Source of the DNA: Chloroflexota bacterium | GTDB lineage: Bacteria > Chloroflexota > Anaerolineae > Anaerolineales > Villigracilaceae | Direction: 5' to 3' | Assembly (NCBI GenBank): GCA_024434165.1 | Contig: QMIW01000039.1 | Coordinates: 1-64,000 of the forward strand | DNA: 64,000 nucleotides | Shown here: positions 1 through 7,176 of the stretch, piece by piece | Layout: each line of letters begins with the position of its first letter | Position numbering within the stretch: position 1 is the stretch's first letter | Translations under genes and position numbers: made by a program | Notes under the pieces: generated by a model | The model's input: the letters and a program-made list of their open reading frames with translations, nothing else | What the model was told of the DNA's origin: nothing | The model's database searches: none

Positions 1-97
1 TAAATTTTACAAAAATACGCTCCCGGCGGCGTCCCCGCCGCCGAGGACGGCGGCATGAGCAGGAATTTGTTTTCTAAAAACTTATGACCGACTACTT
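1..97 (+). repeat. Short palindromic mobile repeat, copy A (cut by window edge)
   Basis: The first 78 bases are identical to 37011-37088 and recur inverted at 53131-53212. The core is a GC-rich hairpin (about 22-54) flanked by AT-rich arms. The right end carries GACCGACTACTT (86-97), the reverse complement of the AAGTAGTCGGTC found at an end of the other two copies, so it looks like a terminal inverted repeat. The left end lies outside the window. Confidence 0.85.
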
Positions 98-1220
98 ACC
101 AAGAGACATGAGCGCTTTGGCTGACCTTCTCGATAGGCTGACTGTGGAAGGAGAGTTGTACGAAAAACTCCCCGACGGTGCCGTGCGCTGTTTCGCCTGC
201 GGGCATCGCTGCCTGATCCGCGAAGGGAAGCGGGGGATTTGCCAGGTGCGCTTCAATCGCGGGGGGAAGTTGTTCGTGCCGCACAGCTACGTGGCGGCGT
301 TGCAAAGCGACCCCATCGAGAAAAAACCCTTTTCACACGTCATGCCCGGCGCGAACGCGTTGACCTTCGGAATGCTGGGATGCGACTATCATTGTTCTTA
401 TTGTCAGAACTTTTTAACTTCGCAAGCCATGCGTGACCCGGCGTCGGATGCGTCCGTGAATTTGATCCGCGAGATGACGCCGCGAATGATGGTGGAATAT
501 GCGCGCAGGACGAAGGCTTCGGTGGTGGTCTCTTCCTATAACGAGCCGCTCATTACCAGCGAGTGGGCGGTGGAGATATTCAAGGAGGCAAAGGCGAACG
601 GGTTGATGTGCGCCTACGTTTCCAACGGGAATAACACCCCGGAAGTAATGGAATATTTGCGCCCGTACCTGGACGCTTACAAAGTGGACCTGAAGTGCAT
701 GGACGACAAGAACTACCGCAAATTGGGCGGGACGCTTCAACACACACTGGATGGAATCAAACGCGCGCACGAGATGGGTTTGTGGGTGGAGGTGGTTACC
801 TTGACGATTCCCGGTTTCAACGATTCCAATGAAGAGTTGTGGGAGGCAGCGCGCTTCCTGGCGGGGATTTCGGCGGATATTCCCTGGCACGTGACCGCGT
901 TCCATAAAGATTATAAGATGACCGAGCCGGATAACACCGATGCGAAGACGCTCATCCGCGCGGCGGAGATCGGGCGCGAGGCGGGGCTGAGATACGTCTA
1001 TGCGGGGAATTTGCCGGGCATGGTCGGGGAGTATGAAGATACCCGCTGCCCGAACTGCAACCACAGGCTGGTCAAGAGGCGGGGATACATCGTGCAGGAA
1101 TATCACATTACGGCGGATGGAAAATGCCCGAAATGCGGGGAAAAGATCGCCGGAGTCTGGCACAAGGACCCTGCCGCAGTACGGCTGAATGGAATTGGTT
1201 ATCCGGTAAGTTTGTATTAG
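84..1220 (+). CDS. amrS: AmmeMemoRadiSam-type radical SAM enzyme (AmrS/PflA-like)
   Basis: This is a 378-residue radical SAM protein. The CX3CX2C cluster motif is at Cys100, Cys104 and Cys107 (GCDYHCSYCQN) and would bind the [4Fe-4S] that cleaves S-adenosylmethionine. An N-terminal Cys set (CFACGHRC, residues 36-43, then GIC near 53) and two C-terminal CxxC pairs (CPNC, CPKC) are typical of the AmrS family, which is widespread but of poorly known function. The usual partners AmmeMemo are not adjacent. The first ATG (84) lies inside the end of repeat copy A and has no ribosome site. ATG 108 (MSALADLL) is an alternative start and still precedes the conserved region. The family call is firm and the start is not. 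Confidence 0.85.
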   Translation: MTDYLPRDMSALADLLDRLTVEGELYEKLPDGAVRCFACGHRCLIREGKRGICQVRFNRGGKLFVPHSYVAALQSDPIEKKPFSHVMPGANALTFGMLGCDYHCSYCQNFLTSQAMRDPASDASVNLIREMTPRMMVEYARRTKASVVVSSYNEPLITSEWAVEIFKEAKANGLMCAYVSNGNNTPEVMEYLRPYLDAYKVDLKCMDDKNYRKLGGTLQHTLDGIKRAHEMGLWVEVVTLTIPGFNDSNEELWEAARFLAGISADIPWHVTAFHKDYKMTEPDNTDAKTLIRAAEIGREAGLRYVYAGNLPGMVGEYEDTRCPNCNHRLVKRRGYIVQEYHITADGKCPKCGEKIAGVWHKDPAAVRLNGIGYPVSLY

Positions 1221-1285
1221 GTGTATAATCCCCCATCATTTTGCGCGGCAAAATGAAAACCCATTTTCAAACGGAGGAGAACCGT

Positions 1286-3043
1286 ATGAAACGAAATCTG
1301 TTCGCTTTGCTTTCGTTGCTGGTGATCGCCAGCGTTCTGCTCGCGGCTTGCGGCGGAGGACAAACCACCGCCGAGCCCGGTACCGAAGCAACGGAAGCGC
1401 CTGAAACCACTGAAGCAGCGCCCTCAGAAGACCTCAAGGTCGTCACCGGCGCCTGGTCTCAGGAACCTGACAACGTCGTCCCCTACTATACACAAATGTC
1501 ATACGCCATCTGGATCGCCCAGCTGACCCTCGTGGGTCTCGCGGAATGGGATGACCAGGGCAACTTTGTCCCCGAACTTGCCGCAGAAGTTCCTACTGCC
1601 GAAAACGGCGGCGTTTCCCCGGATGGTCTGACCATCACCTGGAAACTCAAGGAAGGTTTGAAGTGGTCGGACGGCGAACCCCTCACATCCGCAGATGTGA
1701 AGTTCACTTGGGAATCCGTGATGGATCCGAACAACGTTCCGCTCAGCCGCACCGGATATGACAAGATCGCCAGCGTGGAAACCCCCGACGATCTGACCGT
1801 GGTCATCACCTTCAAGGAACTGTACCCCGGCTGGCAGACCCTCTTCACCCAGGGTCCCAACAACCAAGGTTCGATCCTGCCGAAACACATTCTGGAAGGA
1901 CAGACCGGTCTTGAAAGCAACGACTTCATCCACATGCCGACTATCAGTTCAGGTCCGTATGTCATCACCGAATGGGTCCCCGGCGACCGCATGACCCTCG
2001 TCCGCAACGATAACTTCTACGGCAGCCGCCCGAACATTGACCAGATCAATATCAAGTTCGTGCCGACCCCTGAAGCCGCGCTTGCCGCTCTCCAGACCGG
2101 CGACGTGGACTGGTACCCGGATTTCTCCGAGTCCGATATCGAGACCGTGGGCGCTCTTGAACCCGCCGTTCACCTTAAGGTTGTTCCCGGCGCTGACTTC
2201 GAACACTACTTCTTCAACCTTGGTACCAAGGAAGGCGTGGATGGCAAGGGCAAGGCGGACCAGGACGGTTTCTGCCCGTTCAAGGACGTCCGTGTCCGCA
2301 AAGCCATCACCCTCGGCATCAATCGTCAGGCGTTCGTTGACAGCCTGCTCGCTGGCAAGACCACCGTTCCCGCCACCCAGTGGCCCAACTCGGAATGGGA
2401 AAACAAGAGCCTGAAGCCCGATGCCTACGATCCTGAAGCCGCCATGGCGCTGCTCGAGGAAGCTGGTTACACCGACGCTGACGGCGACGGCATCCGCGAA
2501 GGCAAATGCAACGGCGAAGATGTCAAACTCTCCTTCCGTTTCGATACCACCGACAAGCAGATCCGCGTGGACATCGCGCTCGCGGTGCAGTCTGACCTCG
2601 CCAAGATCGGCATCGAATTCAAGCCGAACCACACGCCCGCCGGTACCTTCTTCGCCGGTTATACCGACGGCGGCATCATGCCCACCGGCAACTACGATAT
2701 GGCTGGTTACACCACCGGTTTCTATCCCGACCCGATGACCGGTGTGTTGGACAGCTACTCCTGCGATACCGTGCCGAGCGCTGAATCTCCGGCTGGCGCC
2801 AACAACTATCTCATCTGCGACCCCGAACTGGATGAGTTGATGGCTGCCGTCAACGCCACCGCCGATCCCGCCGCCCGCAAAGCCGCGCTGGATAAGGTCC
2901 AGGAATACATCTTCAACCAGTACTACGTCATCATGATGTATGCCCGCGCCAACGTCTACGGCTACGTGGATCGCTTCGTGCCCGGACCCTTCGGCTTCTT
3001 CAGCAATATGAACTGGAACGCCGAAGTTTGGGATGTGAAGTAA
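1286..3043 (+). CDS. ABC transporter substrate-binding lipoprotein, family 5 (peptide/oligosaccharide type)
   Basis: A 585-residue solute-binding protein of the DppA/OppA family (SBP_bac_5). Starting at ATG 1286, preceded by GGAGGAGA, it has a basic N-terminus, a hydrophobic segment and a lipobox (LLAAC), so it is a membrane-anchored lipoprotein outside the membrane. A Thr/Glu/Ala-rich linker follows, then the binding domain with family-typical patches (WSDGEPLTSADVKFTWES, GDRMTLVRNDNFYG). An in-frame ATG at 1241 would bury the signal peptide and is rejected. Two permeases follow, but an intrinsic terminator after the stop probably makes the binding protein more abundant than they are. The ligand cannot be read; peptides, nickel or oligosaccharides are all possible. 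Confidence 0.9.
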   Translation: MKRNLFALLSLLVIASVLLAACGGGQTTAEPGTEATEAPETTEAAPSEDLKVVTGAWSQEPDNVVPYYTQMSYAIWIAQLTLVGLAEWDDQGNFVPELAAEVPTAENGGVSPDGLTITWKLKEGLKWSDGEPLTSADVKFTWESVMDPNNVPLSRTGYDKIASVETPDDLTVVITFKELYPGWQTLFTQGPNNQGSILPKHILEGQTGLESNDFIHMPTISSGPYVITEWVPGDRMTLVRNDNFYGSRPNIDQINIKFVPTPEAALAALQTGDVDWYPDFSESDIETVGALEPAVHLKVVPGADFEHYFFNLGTKEGVDGKGKADQDGFCPFKDVRVRKAITLGINRQAFVDSLLAGKTTVPATQWPNSEWENKSLKPDAYDPEAAMALLEEAGYTDADGDGIREGKCNGEDVKLSFRFDTTDKQIRVDIALAVQSDLAKIGIEFKPNHTPAGTFFAGYTDGGIMPTGNYDMAGYTTGFYPDPMTGVLDSYSCDTVPSAESPAGANNYLICDPELDELMAAVNATADPAARKAALDKVQEYIFNQYYVIMMYARANVYGYVDRFVPGPFGFFSNMNWNAEVWDVK

Positions 3044-3057
3044 CCCGCTTCAGCAAT

Positions 3058-3094
3058 AAAAATAGAGACAGGGATTTCCCTGTCTCTATTTTTA
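3058..3094 (+). terminator. Intrinsic terminator between binding protein and permease
   Basis: A near-perfect hairpin (AAAAATAGAGACAGGGA paired with its complement around a short loop) ends in a T run. It probably acts as a partial attenuator within the transporter operon. Confidence 0.8.
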
Positions 3095-3163
3095 TCCTTT
3101 CCTTGACTCATCCTGTTCCGTGTAGGATACTTGACATAATTTCCGCAAGACGAAGGAGTTGCT

Positions 3164-4123
3164 ATGTGGGCTTACATTGCTCGCCGTTTGATTCAGGCAA
3201 TATTCACCCTTCTTATCATCACCGTCCTTTGCTTCATCCTCACGCGCCTCTCCGCCGACCCGCTGGCGCAATATGCCACCAACCCCCGCATGAGCGAAGC
3301 GGACAGGGAGGCGCTCCGCGAACGGTTGGGTTTGAACGACCCCATGCCGGTACAGTACCTCCGCTGGCTTGGGTTGGCCGCGCAGGGAGACCTGGGATAC
3401 TCCTTCTTCTCCAAACAACCGGTGGCAAAGATGATCGGGGAACGCCTTCCCATGACCCTGATCCTGATGGTGACCGCCGAAATATTCACCATCATTGTCG
3501 CCCTGATTTTGGGAATTGTCTCCGCATTGAAGCAATACTCCTTCCTGGATAACGTCATCACGTCCGTTTCCTTTGTCGGCTTTTCCATGCCCATCTTCTT
3601 CATCGCGCTGGGCTTGATGTTGATCTTTGCAGTGCAATTCAAAGAGTGGGGGCTGCCCTACCTGCCCACCGGCGCGGATATCTGGGATCAAAAGAATCCG
3701 GTTGAACTGATCGAGCACATGATTCTGCCGGTTTCCGCCCTTGTCATCATCCTCTCCGCCGGTTACGCGCGTTACATCCGCTCCAGTATGTTGGAGGTGC
3801 TCGGGCTCGACTATGTCCGTACGGCGCGCGCCAAGGGGTTGAGTAACCGGGCGGTCATCTTCAAACATGCCTTGCGGAATGCGGCGCTGCCTTTCATCAC
3901 GATCATCGGTTTGGATATTCCCTTCATGCTGGCGGGGGCGCTGGTGACCGAGTCGGTCTATTCCTGGCCCGGCATGGGGCGTCTGTTCTGGGAATACGCC
4001 CAGCGCGGAGATTTCCCCGTTGTGCTTGGCGTGCTTCTGATCGTCTCCACCGCCGTCGTGTTATTGACCATTGTGGTGGATGTCCTCTATACGCTTATTG
4101 ACCCGCGCATCCGCCTGAGTTAG
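3164..4123 (+). CDS. ABC transporter permease, DppB/OppB type
   Basis: A 319-residue inner-membrane permease of the DppB family. It has an N-terminal membrane segment starting at residue 9, a periplasmic loop (GDLGYSFFSKQPV), five further membrane segments and the cytoplasmic coupling (EAA) loop DYVRTARAKGLSNRAVIFKH that docks on an ATPase. The start is supported by GAAGGAG 5-6 nt upstream. It pairs with the next gene (10-nt gap) to form the heterodimeric channel of a peptide-type importer. The matching ATPase genes (DppD/DppF) are not in this locus. Confidence 0.92.
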   Translation: MWAYIARRLIQAIFTLLIITVLCFILTRLSADPLAQYATNPRMSEADREALRERLGLNDPMPVQYLRWLGLAAQGDLGYSFFSKQPVAKMIGERLPMTLILMVTAEIFTIIVALILGIVSALKQYSFLDNVITSVSFVGFSMPIFFIALGLMLIFAVQFKEWGLPYLPTGADIWDQKNPVELIEHMILPVSALVIILSAGYARYIRSSMLEVLGLDYVRTARAKGLSNRAVIFKHALRNAALPFITIIGLDIPFMLAGALVTESVYSWPGMGRLFWEYAQRGDFPVVLGVLLIVSTAVVLLTIVVDVLYTLIDPRIRLS

Positions 4124-4133
4124 GAGAATTTCA

Positions 4134-5090
4134 ATGGCTACACAGACAGAAACCCTTAACATTCCCTCTCTCGGTTTGGAGTCAACCGGACCCGCCCTCA
4201 GCCCCTCGCAGTTGATCTGGAGGCGCTTCCGTAAACATACGATGGCGATGATTGGCTCCGGCGGGTTTATTCTGCTTTTGCTGTTCATTCTCGTCGGTTC
4301 GATCATCATTCCCGAACAAAAAGCCAACGAAGTGGACCTGGCGGCACGTCTCAGCGCGCCGTCGAACGTTCATCTAATGGGCACCGATAGCACCGGGCGC
4401 GATATCTTTGCGCGCATCATCTACGGCGGACAGATTTCGCTCGTGGTCGGCTTCCTTGCCGTGACGATCTCCGTCACGCTCGGCACCCTGCTTGGAGGAA
4501 TCGCCGGATACTTCGGCGGGTGGGTGGATTCCATTCTGATGCGCTTCACGGAAGCCATTCTTTCCATTCCGCAATTATTCCTGTTGATCGTGCTTGGGAA
4601 GTACTTCGGCAGGGACATCCAGACCATCACCCTGTTTGGACGAAGTTTCAGCGGCAGCGTGGGCATTGTCATCCTCGTCATTGGCATGACCTCCTGGATG
4701 GTGCTGGCACGCATCGTGCGCGCCAATGTGCTATCCCTGCGCGAAATGGAATACATCTCCGCCTCCAAAGCCTTGGGCGCCAGCGACAGCCGCATCTTTT
4801 TCCGCCACCTCATTCCGAACACGATGGGCGTGATTATCGTCGCATCCACTCTGGGGCTGGCGGGCGCAATTCTCAACGAGGCGTATGTTTCCTTCCTCGG
4901 CTTGGGGGTCCAGCCGCCGACATCCTCATGGGGCAATATGCTCACCAGCGCGCAGTCCTTCATCCAGCGCGGCGCATGGTGGATGTGGGTCTTCCCCAGT
5001 CTCTTCATCATCTTTACCATTTTGTGCATCAACCTGCTGGGCGACGGGTTGCGCGACGCCTTCGACCCGCGCAGCCAGCGCCACTTGTAA
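4134..5090 (+). CDS. ABC transporter permease, DppC/OppC type
   Basis: A 318-residue permease with the N-terminal OppC domain (first membrane segment about residues 40-60) and the binding-protein-dependent transport domain. The coupling loop is visible as MEYISASKALGASDSRIFFRH, and the DppC signature LNEAYVSFLGLGVQPP follows. AGGAGA precedes the ATG. It ends the operon: a bidirectional hairpin follows at 5107-5139 and the next gene is convergent, so no ATPase can be co-transcribed downstream. Confidence 0.92.
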   Translation: MATQTETLNIPSLGLESTGPALSPSQLIWRRFRKHTMAMIGSGGFILLLLFILVGSIIIPEQKANEVDLAARLSAPSNVHLMGTDSTGRDIFARIIYGGQISLVVGFLAVTISVTLGTLLGGIAGYFGGWVDSILMRFTEAILSIPQLFLLIVLGKYFGRDIQTITLFGRSFSGSVGIVILVIGMTSWMVLARIVRANVLSLREMEYISASKALGASDSRIFFRHLIPNTMGVIIVASTLGLAGAILNEAYVSFLGLGVQPPTSSWGNMLTSAQSFIQRGAWWMWVFPSLFIIFTILCINLLGDGLRDAFDPRSQRHL

Positions 5091-5106
5091 AACCGCCCCC
5101 GACTAC

Positions 5107-5139
5107 AAAAATGCCCATCCTCACGGACGGGCATTTTTT
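5107..5139. terminator. Bidirectional terminator between permease and rhomboid gene
   Basis: AAAAATGCCC pairs with GGGCATTTTT around an interrupted stem, with A/T tracts on both sides. It overlaps the rhomboid stop codon and can serve both convergent genes. Confidence 0.8.
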
Positions 5140-5920
5140 ATTGCATGAAGAACCCGGCGGCGGCGAGCGCGCCGAAAACGAGAATCACCATCCCAACCCC
5201 GGTGATGATCTCGCGCGGCTCGCGCTGGTCGTGCAAATCCATTTCCGGCGGGATGCCGACCACCGCCCAGCGCGGGCTGGCAAACCAGGCAAACATCGCG
5301 CCGCCCAGCAGCCCGCCCATGTGCCCCCAATTGTCAATGCCGGGGTACAACCCGATGAACAAATTGATGACGATGATGAACACGGCGTTTCCGATCGCCT
5401 GTTTGGCGTGCGAGCCGAAGAGACCGCGATTCTGGTAGAAGAAAACCGCCTCCGCTGCGATCAACCCAAACACCGCGGTGGAGGCGCCCAGCGAATAGCC
5501 GTTGCTGCCGGTGAAGAGGAAGGAAAATACATTCCCCGCGAATGCCCCCAGGAAATACAACAGGATGAACCTGCCGTGCCCCAACTGCCGTTCCAGAAAA
5601 CTGCCAATGGACAGCAGGGCATACATGTTGAAGAAGATGTGCGTCAGCGAGCCGTGCAGGAAGACCGGCGTGATGAAACGCCACAACTCCCCCGCGAGGA
5701 TCGCGCTGTTGATGCGTGCGCCCAGCAGCTCGAGCCAGCCGATGTCGTAGACGGCGTGTCCGAAGACCGCCGTCACCAGCATTTGCAGGATGTACATCAC
5801 AACGGTCACGCCGATCAGCACATACGTCGCAGTGGGAGGCGTGGAAGGCATCCGCACGCGCACGGTTTGGGGAGCGGGAACAGGCTCCGGGTCCGAAACG
5901 GAGGCGGGGGCTTCGTTCAC
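5138..5920 (-). CDS. Rhomboid family intramembrane serine protease
   Basis: A 260-residue polytopic protein of the rhomboid family, which cleaves substrates within the membrane. The catalytic serine is in GASTAVFG, and the catalytic histidine is in the GHMGGLLGG membrane helix. The conserved HIFFNMYAL stretch is the rhomboid HxxxN motif. A soluble Pro-rich N-terminus of about 30 residues precedes the first helix. The start is GTG at 5920, overlapping the gmk stop as GTGA, with AAGGTGG as ribosome site, so it is translationally coupled to gmk. The substrate is unknown. Confidence 0.93.
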   Translation of the reverse strand: MNEAPASVSDPEPVPAPQTVRVRMPSTPPTATYVLIGVTVVMYILQMLVTAVFGHAVYDIGWLELLGARINSAILAGELWRFITPVFLHGSLTHIFFNMYALLSIGSFLERQLGHGRFILLYFLGAFAGNVFSFLFTGSNGYSLGASTAVFGLIAAEAVFFYQNRGLFGSHAKQAIGNAVFIIVINLFIGLYPGIDNWGHMGGLLGGAMFAWFASPRWAVVGIPPEMDLHDQREPREIITGVGMVILVFGALAAAGFFMQ

Positions 5921-6534
5921 AGGTCCACCTTGCGGTGAGCCACCTTCAAATGTTCCGCTGTGATGATCGCGCGCACTTTTTCCACCGTTTCATCCAGGTG
6001 AAAATCCTGGTTGACGATCACATAATCGAACGCCTCGATGCGCTGGAGTTCCTTGCGGGCGGTGGCGATGCGCAGCGCCAGCGAATCCGCCGATTCGGTT
6101 TTGCGCAGGCGCAGCCGCCGTTCCAGTTCCTCTTCGGTTTCGCAGGTGATGAAAATGAGCAGAGCGCCGGGCGCAAGTTTTCGCACGGTCTCCGCGCCCT
6201 GCACGTCCAGCCGCATGACCACGTCCTTTCCGCTTGCCAGCGCTTCGCGCACCTGCGCTTTCGGGATGCCCTTGTAATCGCCGTACACGATCGCGTATTC
6301 GATCAATTCGTTTTGCTCGATCATACGCGCAAATTCATCCTTCGAGACGAACCAGTAATCCCGTCCGTGCACCTCAGCGGGTCGTTTTTCGCGCGTGGTG
6401 GCGGTGACGACAAAATGAAAGGGGAAGCCGCGCTCCTTCATGCGCTGGACGATGGTGTCCTTCCCGACGCCGGAGGGACCTGAGATGACGATCAACAATG
6501 GATTGGGCTTGCGGAGATTGAATTCGTGGGTCAT
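5917..6534 (-). CDS. gmk: Guanylate kinase
   Basis: A 205-residue guanylate kinase that phosphorylates GMP to GDP with ATP. The P-loop is GPSGVGKDT near residue 19. GMP-binding residues are in the TATTREKRPAEVHGRDYWFV region, and the lid and C-terminal helix look complete, matching the family length. No Shine-Dalgarno is present. A TACAAT -10 box lies 6 nt before the ATG, so the transcript is probably leaderless. It heads a two-gene operon with the rhomboid protease and is divergent from the FmdB-type gene. Confidence 0.96.
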   Translation of the reverse strand: MTHEFNLRKPNPLLIVISGPSGVGKDTIVQRMKERGFPFHFVVTATTREKRPAEVHGRDYWFVSKDEFARMIEQNELIEYAIVYGDYKGIPKAQVREALASGKDVVMRLDVQGAETVRKLAPGALLIFITCETEEELERRLRLRKTESADSLALRIATARKELQRIEAFDYVIVNQDFHLDETVEKVRAIITAEHLKVAHRKVDL

Positions 6535-6540
6535 TGGGAT

Positions 6541-6546
6541 ATTGTA
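6541..6546 (-). promoter_or_regulatory. -10 box of leaderless gmk
   Basis: TACAAT on the minus strand is separated from the gmk ATG by 6 nt, which places the transcription start at or next to the A of the start codon. No clear -35 hexamer is seen. Confidence 0.55.
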
Positions 6547-6587
6547 CCAAACGGCGCTTCGCCTCCGACCCGGCGGCTGATTCGGGT

Positions 6588-6593
6588 TAAAAT
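6588..6593 (+). promoter_or_regulatory. -10 box of leaderless FmdB-type gene
   Basis: TAAAAT lies 6 nt before the ATG at 6600, with no ribosome site between. It is back-to-back with the gmk promoter, and the two -10 boxes are about 41 bp apart. Confidence 0.55.
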
Positions 6594-6599
6594 AGACGC

Positions 6600-6977
6600 A
6601 TGCCCGCCTATGACTTTATCTGCAATGCCTGTCAGAAGCGTTTCGACGTATTCATGACCTACAGCGAATACGGCGTGAAAGCCGTGCACTGCACCCATTG
6701 CGGGAGCGGCAATGTGCGCCGCCGCATGACGAAGGTGCGCATTGCAAAAAGCGCGGAAAGCCGCATGGACGGACTTGAAAGCGAACTGACCTCCTTTGAA
6801 GGTTTGGAAGAAGACCCCCGCGCGCTCGGCAGGATGATGAAGAAACTCGGCAATGAAATGGGGGAAGACCTGCCCGCCGAGTTCGACGAAGTTGTGGACC
6901 GCCTGGAAGCAGGTCAAAGCCCGGAAGAGATCGAATCGGCTCTGCCGGACCTGGGCGAAAGCGCCGCAGACGAATAA
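6600..6977 (+). CDS. FmdB-family zinc ribbon regulatory protein
   Basis: A 125-residue protein with an N-terminal FmdB-type zinc ribbon (MPAYDFICNACQKRFDV, then CTHCGSGNVRRRMTK) giving two CxxC pairs for one zinc ion. The remaining 80 residues are acidic and helical (Glu/Asp-rich) with no recognised domain. The family is named for a putative regulator of formamidase genes; its role here is unknown. No ribosome site is present and the start appears leaderless. Conservation of the very first residues (PxYxFxC) in the family supports the ATG used. Confidence 0.85.
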   Translation: MPAYDFICNACQKRFDVFMTYSEYGVKAVHCTHCGSGNVRRRMTKVRIAKSAESRMDGLESELTSFEGLEEDPRALGRMMKKLGNEMGEDLPAEFDEVVDRLEAGQSPEEIESALPDLGESAADE

Positions 6978-7017
6978 ATTATCCTTTCTGTAATCCTACC
7001 AATTTCATCAGTTTTGT

Positions 7018-7033
7018 TGTGACTTTCGTCACA
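7018..7033. promoter_or_regulatory. Perfect CRP/FNR-family binding box
   Basis: TGTGA-CTTTCG-TCACA matches the classic CRP half-sites exactly. Its centre (7025.5) lies about 64 bp before the start site predicted from the promoter at 7055-7083, which is class-I activator geometry. The regulator gene is not in the window. Confidence 0.7.
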
Positions 7034-7054
7034 TCAGAATGAATACAAATTAAC

Positions 7055-7083
7055 TTGCCTTTAATCTTTGGCGTCATTAGAAT
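7055..7083 (+). promoter_or_regulatory. Sigma-70-type promoter of the decahaem cytochrome gene
   Basis: TTGCCT (7055-7060), a 17-bp spacer and TAGAAT (7078-7083) form a good vegetative promoter. Transcription would start near 7090, leaving a leader of about 87 nt. Confidence 0.65.
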
Positions 7084-7176
7084 TTGCAGGTAATTCCAAA
7101 AGTATGTAAAGGAGGCAGATTAACTCGAATTACTCCCAGACCTTCCCTACTCGATAGACCTAAGGAGAATGATGCA

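Noticed and set aside
4520-5938. 472-codon plus-strand frame across the permease and rhomboid genes.
   Set aside because: It runs through a terminator and two well-supported genes in other frames; composition is His/Arg/Ala-rich as in shadows.
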